Positions 16,381 through 23,814 of a stretch of 64,000 nt of DNA are shown piece by piece. A program made the position numbers and the translations under genes. This DNA comes from Microcoleus sp. FACHB-68 (GTDB lineage Bacteria; Cyanobacteriota; Cyanobacteriia; Cyanobacteriales; Oscillatoriaceae), in contig NZ_JACJOT010000017.1 of the NCBI RefSeq assembly GCF_014695715.1, forward strand, positions 276,545 to 340,544. The letters are read 5' to 3'. The notes under the pieces are model-generated. The model was given only the letters and a program-made list of their open reading frames with translations, had not been told where the DNA came from and did not search any database. How positions within the stretch are numbered: position 1 is the first letter of the stretch; each line of letters begins with the position of its first letter.

Positions 16381-16491
16381 TGTTAGTTCTTCTCTCTGAA
16401 AAATTTTTATCTGAGAAAATTTCAGCATCTTTGAGTTTTGAGAAAGCTATCTTTTACTAAGGTTTCCCAAAACTCAAGATTAACCTAACAT

Positions 16492-17475
16492 TTAAATAAA
16501 ATTTTTCAAAGATTTTAAATCGACATTCCCACCGCTAATAATCACGCCAATTTTTGCATCTGTAGCGCTAACCACACCTTCGAGTAAAGCGGCTGCTGCT
16601 AAAGTTCCGGTGGGTTCTACGACAATTTTCATCCGTTGCCACAAAAAAAACATCGTGTTAAGAATGGCTGCTTCGGAGACGGTTACCATATCGTGAACAT
16701 AATGCAACACTAACGGAAACGTTAGCTTGCCAAGATAAGGTGTACGCGCACCATCTGCAATCGTATTGGGATTATGTACAGTTTGCAAAGTTTTGCTATG
16801 AAATGATCGCGTTGCATCATCCGCAACTGCCGGCTCCACTCCAATTATCCGACAATTTGGAGAAAGATGATTTGCCGCAATCGCGCAACCGGAAAGCAAC
16901 CCACCGCCACCACAGCAAACTAATAGCAAATCTAGTTCACCGACTTCTTCAATGAGTTCTTTTGCCGCTGTCCCTTGTCCCGCAATCACATCAGGATAAT
17001 CATAAGGGGGAATAATCGTTAAACCTCGCTCACCGGCTATTTTTTCAGCAAGTTCTTCGCGCTTTGTTTCTTGCCGGCAATATAAAATAACCTCTGCACC
17101 ATAGCCACGAGTTGCGATTTGTTTAACTGCCGGCGCATCATCTGGCATGACAATTGTTGTGGCAATTCCTAATAATTGACCACTGAGTGCGATCGCTTGA
17201 GCATGATTCCCAGATGAAAATGTTAAGACACCTTTTTGCTTTTGCTCTTTTGACAAATTTGCCAAGGCATTGTAAGCGCCACGAAACTTAAAAGAGCCGG
17301 TGCGCTGGAAATTTTCACACTTGAAAAATACTTGACTTTGAATGCGCTGGTTAACCGTTGTGGAAGTCATCACCGGCGTCTGATGAGCAATGCCGGCTAG
17401 TCGCATTGCCGCCGCCTCCACATCAGCATAAGAAACCTGCAAGTCGGTAGCATTATTTGTCTGTAAATTGCTCAT
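16492..17475 (-). CDS. Threonine/serine dehydratase, PLP-dependent fold type II
   Basis: 327 residues without the C-terminal ACT-like domain, so it is the catabolic/serine racemase-like form rather than biosynthetic IlvA. The PLP lysine is K63 in GSFKFRGAYNAL, the substrate loop is SSGNHAQAIA, and the phosphate-cradling loop is CCGGGGLLSG. It should deaminate L-threonine to 2-oxobutanoate and L-serine to pyruvate, or racemise serine. It lies about 110 bases upstream of the phosphodiester glycosidase and 70 bases downstream of the thioesterase, all on the same strand, but no functional link is evident. Confidence 0.9.
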   Translation of the reverse strand: MSNLQTNNATDLQVSYADVEAAAMRLAGIAHQTPVMTSTTVNQRIQSQVFFKCENFQRTGSFKFRGAYNALANLSKEQKQKGVLTFSSGNHAQAIALSGQLLGIATTIVMPDDAPAVKQIATRGYGAEVILYCRQETKREELAEKIAGERGLTIIPPYDYPDVIAGQGTAAKELIEEVGELDLLLVCCGGGGLLSGCAIAANHLSPNCRIIGVEPAVADDATRSFHSKTLQTVHNPNTIADGARTPYLGKLTFPLVLHYVHDMVTVSEAAILNTMFFLWQRMKIVVEPTGTLAAAALLEGVVSATDAKIGVIISGGNVDLKSLKNFI

Positions 17476-17545
17476 ATCAATTTAAAATTTATCTGGTGCA
17501 ATTCATAAAAACGCAGATAAAATTCCTGCGGATTTCTGGCCCCCC

Positions 17546-17971
17546 TCAACTTGCAGAAGTGGGTGTCTGCAATTGCTCAAAAGCCTCGATTAAAACAGTA
17601 GGAATCGCTTTCGGACGCATTGTTTTTGCATCTACCCAAACCCACAGCACCTCTGCAGTTACGAGCAAATCTGCTTCCCCCTGCTTGCGAATTTCATAAT
17701 GCCGGTGACAACGGGGGCCACGCATATTTTCTAACCAAGTCGTCACGATTAAAACATCACCGGCAGATGCCGGCCTGAGATATTCCATCGCAATGCGCCG
17801 CATCACAAAAACGCCGCCTAATTCAGTATAACGAGCGACCCCATAGCCGATATGTTCTGAATGTTCAATCGCGGCTTGTTCTAGATAATGCTGGTAAATC
17901 GCATTGTTAACGTGGCCGAGTGCATCCATTTCATAATATCGCACCCGAATTTGTGTCTGGAATCGTTGCAT
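17546..17971 (-). CDS. Acyl-CoA thioesterase, 4-hydroxybenzoyl-CoA thioesterase-like hot-dog fold
   Basis: About 141 residues from the ATG at 17971 (MQRFQTQIRVRYYEMD), which is preceded by GAGAG. The hot-dog helix begins YYEMDALGHVNNAIYQHYLEQA, with the active-site Asp of the YbgC/FadM class followed by GHVNNAxY. It hydrolyses acyl-CoA or related thioesters. In cyanobacteria this family also contains the DHNA-CoA thioesterase of phylloquinone synthesis, but that enzyme normally has a different active-site surrounding, so a fatty-acyl substrate is more likely. Confidence 0.85.
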   Translation of the reverse strand: MQRFQTQIRVRYYEMDALGHVNNAIYQHYLEQAAIEHSEHIGYGVARYTELGGVFVMRRIAMEYLRPASAGDVLIVTTWLENMRGPRCHRHYEIRKQGEADLLVTAEVLWVWVDAKTMRPKAIPTVLIEAFEQLQTPTSAS

Positions 17972-17989
17972 AATTTTCTCTCTAATCAT

Positions 17990-18369
17990 TTGACGTTGAT
18001 ATGCCGGCTTGAAATAAATATACTATACATGATATATTTGTAACTTACCCGATGAGTGAACGAAACTCACCGGCACGTTTATAATCATGGGATGCTTCCT
18101 CTAGATACCGTTCAAATTCTAAAAGACCAAGCCTTAGAAAGTATGGCTTGGGTGCATCTCATTTTGGCAAAAATATGAAAGTGGGAGCATCTTGCTCCCA
18201 GGAATGACTTGATTCTTATCCCTTCGCTTCCCTGAGGATCACAATGGCAAGATTTCAGGCACTCTCTCAAAACATCAAATCTTATTCAAAATTCAACCCA
18301 TTCAACTTTATAAAGTGAATAAGTAATTATTAGGGAAAGCAAATCTAGCGTCTAAAATAAGAAAATTCT
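17990..18369. other. Intergenic region with a palindromic GGGAGCA element
   Basis: About 380 bases between divergent genes. It contains a hairpin TGGGAGCA-TCT-TGCTCCCA at 18182-18200 and a weaker CCAAGCC/GGCTTGG pair at about 18130-18155. The former looks like one of the small dispersed palindromes of cyanobacterial genomes. No open frame of note; promoters for the genes on both sides must lie here. Confidence 0.5.
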
Positions 18370-21345
18370 ATGTCCGCTTCTGCTATGGACGAACAACGCA
18401 TCCAGGCTTATCTCTCCCTGATTCAAGAATTGCTCAGTTGCTCCAGTGAGGAAGAAAACCAAATTCTGAACCAACACCCCGAACTCATTGATCAGGGGTT
18501 GGTGCAGGTGTGCCTACTGGTGGCACAACAGTTGCAAGGGGAAAGGAGGGAAAACGAGGCGGAGTTTCTGCTCAACCTTGGGCAACAGGTGACGGAATAT
18601 CTCAACTCTCAAGCGTCACCCGCTTCTGCGATGGACGAACAACGCATCCAGGCTTATCTGTCCCTGATTCAAGAATTGCTCAGTTGCCCCAGTGAGGAAG
18701 AAAACCAAATCCTCAACCAACACGCTGAACTGATTGATGAGGGGTTGGTGCAGGTGTGCCAACGGGTGGCACAACAGTTGCAAGGGGAAGGGAGGGAAAA
18801 CGAGGCGGAGTTTCTGCTCAACCTTGGGCAACAGGTGGCGGAATCTCTCAACTCTCAAGCGTCTGGGGGTAAAGGTGCCCCTAGCGAAACCCAACCCAAC
18901 GCCACACCAGAAGACTATCTCAGGTTTTTAATGGCGGTGTTGCAAGCAGTGGCTGAAAGCGAGAACGATCCACAAGTAGTTTATCCTATCTTAGAACAAC
19001 ATCAAGATAAACTCGATTTAACCTTTGCAAAGATTGTTCAACTGTGGTTTAAGTCTGAACTTGACCCGAATAATTCTGAGCAAAATCAATTTTTGGCAGC
19101 AATATTGAACATTCTTGCTGTTGATATTAGTGACTTTCCGTTAGGGAATCGGGCGAATAACCTTGAAATTGCCATCGCCTGCTACCAAGTGGCTTTACAA
19201 GTCTATACCCGCCAAGCCTTTCCCCAAGATTGGGCAGGCACCCAAAATAATCTGGGAAATGCCTACCTTGAGCGCATCCAAGGGGAGCAGGCAGAGAATC
19301 TCGAACTTGCCATCGCCTGCTACCAAGCGGCTTTACAAGTGCATACCCGCCAAGCCTTTCCCCAAGATTGGGCAATGACCCAAAATAATCTGGGAAATGC
19401 CTACCTTGAGCGCATTCAAGGGGAGCGGGCAGAGAATCTCGAAATTGCCATCGCCTGCTACCAAGCGGCTTTACAAGTGCATACCCGCCAAGCCTCTCCC
19501 CAAGATTGGGCAGGCACCCAAAATAATCTGGGAAATGCCTACCGTGAGCGCATTCAAGGGGAGCGGGCAGAGAATCTCGAACTTGCCATCGCCTGCTACC
19601 AAGCGGCTTTACAAGTGCGTACCCGCCAAGCCTTTCCCAAAGACCACACCGAAACTCTTAATAACTTAGGCTTTACCTATCAAGATCAATCTATCCACTA
19701 CATTTACATTAGCCACTCCGCCCAGAAACAAACCGCCTTGGAAAACGCCTACAGAACCTTTGCCCAAGCCATTGATAGCGTCGAACACTTGCGCGGTGAA
19801 ATCACCTCTGGCGACGAAGCCAAACGTAAACTCAATGAAGAATGGAATAAACTCTATCGGGGCATGGTGAAAGTTTGCCTAGAACTGGGTAACAATAGCG
19901 CCGCCATTGAATACGCGGATCGCAGTAAAGCCCGCAACCTCGTAGAACTGATCGCTACCCGCGCTGCCTACCCCGAAGGCATCTCGCTTCAAGTCCGCCA
20001 ACGCTTGCAACAACTTCCCTTAGAGATTGAGGAAGAAAACCGCCGCCTTGCCCAAGATCCCAACCCCGACTACACCCAAATCACCCAACTGCGGCAAGAA
20101 GTCCAAGAAAAATCCCCCTACAAACCCTTGGAATTTCAGCAAATCCAATCCCTCCTCGACCAAGAAACCGCAATCCTTGAATGGTATGTCTTGGGCGACA
20201 AATTCCTCACCTTCATCCTCACCCCTCAAACTCTCCACTTTTGGCAATCGACCCCAGAAGACCTCAACAACCTCTTTGACTGGGTTAGCGAATACCTCGC
20301 AGACTACCAAAGAAACAAAACCCAATGGCAAAACCGGCTTTCTCAACGTCTAGAAGCCCTCGCCCAAATCCTTCACCTTGACGACATCTTACACAGCCTC
20401 TTTGACAAATTCCCCACCTGCAAAAAACTCATTCTCATTCCCCATTTTTTCCTGCACCTGTTCCCCATCCATGCCTTACCCGTCCATCTCCCCTCGCCCT
20501 CTGAAATTGAGGGCAAACCTCTACAAGAATGGTTCCCCAACGGAGTCAGCTACGCCCCCAGTTGCCAACTGCTGCAACAAGCGCAAAACCGGCAACGCCC
20601 CGACTTTAACCAACTGTTTGCCATCCAAAACCCCACCCAAGACCTCGCTTTCACCGATATCGAAGTGGAAGCGATTCAAAGCTACTTCAATCCTCACCAC
20701 ATCCTCAAACATGACAAAGCCGAAAAAACCGCCCTCAACCTAAATAATGCTCACTGTACCCATTTCGCCTGTCACGGCTACTTCAACTTAAACGATCCCC
20801 TCAAATCTGCCCTCCTGCTTGCCAACAGTGAATTTTTGCCGCCTCCACCCGACGAGGATCAAACCCGCTATATCCCGCTACAAAACGGAAACCTACTCGA
20901 CTTAGGCAAATGCCTCACCTTAGAAGATATCTTGCGACTCGACCTGAGAAACTGCCGGCTTGTGACCCTTTCCGCCTGCGAAACCGGCATCACAGACTTC
21001 ACCTCCATCAGTGATGAATATATCGGCTTACCCAGTGGCTTTATCCTGGCCGGTTCCCCTAACGTCGTGAGTTCCCTTTGGGCTGTCAATGACCTCTCTA
21101 CAGCCCTGCTAATGATTCGTTTTTACGAAAACCTCAAAAATGGCGCAACCGTCCCCCTCGCCCTCCAACACGCCCAAATCTGGCTGCGAAATGCTACCGC
21201 CGAGACATTGCAGCAGTGGTCTAGTCAACTAACCTTGCGCTCCACCCATCAAAGACAGTTTCGCCGGTTTAGTACAATGGACTCAACAGCAAAACCCTTT
21301 GCCTCGCCTTACTATTGGGCGGGGTTCTGTGCGATTGGGGCGTAG
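18370..21345 (+). CDS. TPR-CHAT caspase-like protease, first gene of a conflict-type operon
   Basis: 991 residues. Residues 1-165 are two nearly identical 82-residue helical units (MDEQRIQAYLSLIQELLSC...). Residues about 260-430 hold tetratricopeptide repeats of 46 residues with the core NLGNAYLERIQGE and CYQAALQV. Residues about 690-991 form a CHAT protease domain with catalytic His802 (FACHGYF) and Cys870 (LSACETG), ending SPYYWAGFCAIGA. Such proteins cleave partner proteins on activation; TPR-CHAT is also the protease of gasdermin-type and type III-E CRISPR systems. The next gene begins 10 bases later and the third overlaps it, so they form an operon. Codon use here is richer in C-ending codons, and TGCCGGC words are scarce in the first 2 kb. 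Confidence 0.9.
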   Translation: MSASAMDEQRIQAYLSLIQELLSCSSEEENQILNQHPELIDQGLVQVCLLVAQQLQGERRENEAEFLLNLGQQVTEYLNSQASPASAMDEQRIQAYLSLIQELLSCPSEEENQILNQHAELIDEGLVQVCQRVAQQLQGEGRENEAEFLLNLGQQVAESLNSQASGGKGAPSETQPNATPEDYLRFLMAVLQAVAESENDPQVVYPILEQHQDKLDLTFAKIVQLWFKSELDPNNSEQNQFLAAILNILAVDISDFPLGNRANNLEIAIACYQVALQVYTRQAFPQDWAGTQNNLGNAYLERIQGEQAENLELAIACYQAALQVHTRQAFPQDWAMTQNNLGNAYLERIQGERAENLEIAIACYQAALQVHTRQASPQDWAGTQNNLGNAYRERIQGERAENLELAIACYQAALQVRTRQAFPKDHTETLNNLGFTYQDQSIHYIYISHSAQKQTALENAYRTFAQAIDSVEHLRGEITSGDEAKRKLNEEWNKLYRGMVKVCLELGNNSAAIEYADRSKARNLVELIATRAAYPEGISLQVRQRLQQLPLEIEEENRRLAQDPNPDYTQITQLRQEVQEKSPYKPLEFQQIQSLLDQETAILEWYVLGDKFLTFILTPQTLHFWQSTPEDLNNLFDWVSEYLADYQRNKTQWQNRLSQRLEALAQILHLDDILHSLFDKFPTCKKLILIPHFFLHLFPIHALPVHLPSPSEIEGKPLQEWFPNGVSYAPSCQLLQQAQNRQRPDFNQLFAIQNPTQDLAFTDIEVEAIQSYFNPHHILKHDKAEKTALNLNNAHCTHFACHGYFNLNDPLKSALLLANSEFLPPPPDEDQTRYIPLQNGNLLDLGKCLTLEDILRLDLRNCRLVTLSACETGITDFTSISDEYIGLPSGFILAGSPNVVSSLWAVNDLSTALLMIRFYENLKNGATVPLALQHAQIWLRNATAETLQQWSSQLTLRSTHQRQFRRFSTMDSTAKPFASPYYWAGFCAIGA
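18373..18864 (+). repeat. 246-bp in-frame tandem duplication
   Basis: Copy 1 (18373-18618) and copy 2 (18619-18864) start TCCGCTTCTGC / CCCGCTTCTGC and end with CTCAACTCTCAAGCGTC, and differ by only scattered bases. The unit is 82 codons, so the frame is kept. The near-identity points to a recent duplication inside the CHAT gene. Confidence 0.9.
19158..19640 (+). repeat. 138-bp TPR-coding tandem repeats
   Basis: The word TCTGGGAAATGCCTACC recurs at 19251, 19389 and 19527, a period of 138 bases (46 codons), and the flanking sequence is almost identical between units. About three and a half units are present. The DNA-level identity indicates recent expansion or gene conversion of the TPR array. 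Confidence 0.9.
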
Positions 21346-21355
21346 GAGTACAACA

Positions 21356-21682
21356 ATGAGACTCGAAGACCAAACAATTCAAGATTTTATCACTTTGGTA
21401 GAGACACAATGGCCTTTGTTCGCGGAGTGCCAAGGAGAACTGGAACAACTGCAGACGAGTTTGCCCTCGGATAGGGAGGGAATGTCTGATGCGATCATAG
21501 ATTGGTGTGAATCTCACCCCGCGATTCTTGATGCGATGGATGCCATGTCTGAACAACAGCAGCGTGATCGCGTTCCGGGAAGCCACGGCCATGCGCCACC
21601 GCCACCTGACCCAAAAGTTTACCAAGAAATGCTGGACAATGAAATCCGCCGCAACCAATCTTCCTCTAAGACCAAGCCATGA
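21356..21682 (+). CDS. Small acidic protein of the CHAT operon, unknown family
   Basis: 108 residues from the ATG at 21356, which has AGGAG eight bases upstream and begins 10 bases after the CHAT stop. The frame is open back to 21299 but that part overlaps the CHAT gene. The protein is mainly helical (MRLEDQTIQDFITLVETQWPLFAECQ), with a Pro-rich stretch PPPPDP and a basic tail. I do not recognise a domain. Its position between a CHAT protease and a membrane protein, with an ATGA overlap to the latter, suggests an adaptor, regulator or cleavage target. Confidence 0.75.
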   Translation: MRLEDQTIQDFITLVETQWPLFAECQGELEQLQTSLPSDREGMSDAIIDWCESHPAILDAMDAMSEQQQRDRVPGSHGHAPPPPDPKVYQEMLDNEIRRNQSSSKTKP

Positions 21683-23127
21683 CCGAGCATTCCCTGCCGA
21701 CACAGGTGGAAAATCCCAAACTCACTTTGTATGCCTTCCACCTATGCCACGATATTGCCACGGATGAAGGGAAACGGGTAGAAGATAGCGAGCACCTATG
21801 GCAGACTTTCGAGACACTAGGGCAAGCGTTAGGAATTGAATCCCTCGCCACCTGCCGCTACTGGCTCAACCTCCCGGAAAATGGCGGAATGGTTCCATTT
21901 CGAGAACTACTTTCTGAGGAAATTGGCCGGTGCTTGCGTTTTCCCATTCCCTTTGCGGAAACTCAGCCGGTGACTCCCCAATGCCGCCGGAATGGGGAAC
22001 TTTACGCCTTGCAACTCCACGATACCTACGCCGCCGATCTTACCTTTCGCTACACCGGCATCGTCTCTATTGACCAACTTACTGACCTCAATCCCCACGG
22101 CAAACTACTTTCCAATCAGATTCAACCTTCCCTCGGACAAACGTTAGTTCTGTTTGCCAAACCTGTCAGTAATGGGGAATTTCTTCAAACCGAATCACTC
22201 AAGTTATTGGCTGAAAATTGTGTAACGGCGTTACTGAAAGAGGCTGACAAAAATTTGCCGAGTCCAGTCTATATTGCTGAAGGCAAACTCTTAGGTAGCC
22301 CAATTTTTGAATATGACAATTTTGCAGAAGACCCGGCGCAATCTTGCCACATTCTTATCTGGCTAAATTGTCATGACGACACGGCAAAACTTGAAGCAGA
22401 CGCAGGCTATTATCATTCTCTGTTTAATTTGTTATGCTGCCGCCACAAAATGCGTTTTAGCTACCACCAAGCCCGTGAGCGCAACCGAGATGCCAGAGCG
22501 ATTTCTAATCAATTAGAAAATAAAGTAAAGGCGTTAGAAAATTTACCAGGAAATGTCTCAGAGCGGTTAAATGTTCTGAAGCAATCTTTTTTAGAAACGA
22601 CTCCAAAAACATTTATATATTCGAGTTATCTTCGGGATATTGAAGACCATCGCACAGCGATCATTACAAACTTTAAAAATTATAATACAGCGCTCAAACA
22701 ATTAAACAAAATTGAAGGAGAAAATGAGTTAAGCTTTTTACAATCATTTGACAATCAGTCTAGGAAATATCTCGCACAAATCCGCACTGACCTCAATTAT
22801 TTAAAGCCTGGGGAAACCCTCTTTGGTCATTGTATTGCCACCATGCGCGGTATTGTCGAAGTTGAACAAGCGGAGATGAATGATAAACGTCAGCAAGCCG
22901 ACAAAGACTTACAAGATCACATTCAAGGAATCGGGGTGGGAATAGCTGCCGGCGCGATTGTTGCCTCAAATACTGGTTTAATTACCCAACCTTGGAAAAT
23001 GCCTTGGTCAAACCAACGCAGTTCAATACCTCATCCGTTTTTCATCGCCTTGTGCTTGAGTGTACTGTGCTCTTGGGGAGCTTGGCAGATAGCAAAACAG
23101 CGGATTAAGAAAAGGAGATTCAACTAA
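21679..23127 (+). CDS. Membrane-anchored third protein of the CHAT operon
   Basis: 482 residues. The ATG overlaps the stop codon of the preceding gene (ATGA), indicating translational coupling. Residues 1-240 form a soluble alpha/beta region of no known family (LTLYAFHLCHDIATDE; TLVLFAKPVSNGEF). Residues about 270-400 are a helical, probably coiled-coil stalk. Two hydrophobic segments follow near residues 414-432 (GIGVGIAAGAIVASNTGLI) and 450-470 (FFIALCLSVLCSWGAWQIA), with a basic tail KQRIKKRR. It could be the membrane-acting effector or sensor unlocked by the CHAT protease. This is inference from context only. Confidence 0.8.
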   Translation: MTEHSLPTQVENPKLTLYAFHLCHDIATDEGKRVEDSEHLWQTFETLGQALGIESLATCRYWLNLPENGGMVPFRELLSEEIGRCLRFPIPFAETQPVTPQCRRNGELYALQLHDTYAADLTFRYTGIVSIDQLTDLNPHGKLLSNQIQPSLGQTLVLFAKPVSNGEFLQTESLKLLAENCVTALLKEADKNLPSPVYIAEGKLLGSPIFEYDNFAEDPAQSCHILIWLNCHDDTAKLEADAGYYHSLFNLLCCRHKMRFSYHQARERNRDARAISNQLENKVKALENLPGNVSERLNVLKQSFLETTPKTFIYSSYLRDIEDHRTAIITNFKNYNTALKQLNKIEGENELSFLQSFDNQSRKYLAQIRTDLNYLKPGETLFGHCIATMRGIVEVEQAEMNDKRQQADKDLQDHIQGIGVGIAAGAIVASNTGLITQPWKMPWSNQRSSIPHPFFIALCLSVLCSWGAWQIAKQRIKKRRFN

Positions 23128-23219
23128 ATCGATGTGTTTAACTATTCTTGTGATCAGCCTGAATCTGCTTGTGTTAAATTATATTAAATCCTCTTATTAC
23201 TTGAAAATTCAGAAAATAG

Positions 23220-23450
23220 ATGAAAGCTGAAAACTATCCATTTGCCAGAGAATTGATTGTGGACACCGAAGGTCATATCCGGAAGGTTGTTATTGACTTC
23301 AACGATTATCAGCGTCTTCTCGAAGCTATTGAGGATGAGGGATTAATCCGTGCCATGATGGAAGTCAAAGACGAAACTCCGCTAACTTTGGATGAAGCAC
23401 TAGCAGAGCTTGAGAAAGAGTTAATACACTGTATCAACCAAGCTTTTTGA
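23220..23450 (+). CDS. Antitoxin-like protein (Phd/RelB type), orphaned
   Basis: 76 residues: MKAENYPFARELIVDTEGHIRKVVIDFNDYQRLLEAIED at the N-terminus, typical of small antitoxins that begin with a DNA-binding strand and the V-x-D-x-x-D-Y-x-x-L-L-E helix, followed by an acidic tail with L-T-L-D-E-A-L-A-E-L-E. It ends inside the start of a RelE/ParE-like toxin frame that carries inactivating mutations. The antitoxin frame itself is intact, so it may still be expressed. Confidence 0.75.
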   Translation: MKAENYPFARELIVDTEGHIRKVVIDFNDYQRLLEAIEDEGLIRAMMEVKDETPLTLDEALAELEKELIHCINQAF

Positions 23451-23688
23451 AAGACATCAAGGCTCTCAAAAGTACGCAGGCTTTTGAGGCTATTAAAACT
23501 CTGGTCTTTGAAGAAATTCCTAATACCCCAGGTTTTGAAGAAATCAGAAACTTGAAAAGTTAAAGGGATATGAGGATGGTTATCGAATTCGGGTGGGTGA
23601 CTATCGTATTGGTTTCACATTTGATGGTTAAACCATTATTTTTTACCGCGTCCTACATCCTAGAGAGTTTTATACCTACTTTCCCTAA
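23414..23688 (+). pseudogene. RelE/ParE-type toxin, inactivated
   Basis: Frame 2 reads LYQPSFLKDIKALKST and continues to EEIRNLK, where a base is missing in an A run (23555-23558). The next frame continues KGYEDGYRIRVGDYRIGFTF, the classical RelE core. An in-frame TAA at 23629-23631 interrupts it, after which IIFYRVLHPREFYTYFP completes the C-terminus. No ATG, GTG or TTG start lies at the expected N-terminus. One frameshift and one nonsense codon make this a dead toxin beside an intact antitoxin. Confidence 0.85.
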
Positions 23689-23814
23689 AAGTATATTTAT
23701 ACAAGAAAACTTAAGGTAGCTAGGAGATAAGCTATTTATAGGCTGCTTGTGCTTGGTATAGCAGCAGTTTAACGTGATAGGAGCCGATAAAAAGGTCAAA
23801 CGCCTCCCTACACT

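Noticed and set aside
18182..19640. CRISPR array
   Set aside because: The tandem repeats are in-frame coding repeats without unique spacers of constant length; no cas genes occur in the window.
20027..20743. Plus-strand +2/+3 frames inside the CHAT gene
   Set aside because: Pro/Ser/Lys-rich shadows caused by C-ending codons in the real frame.
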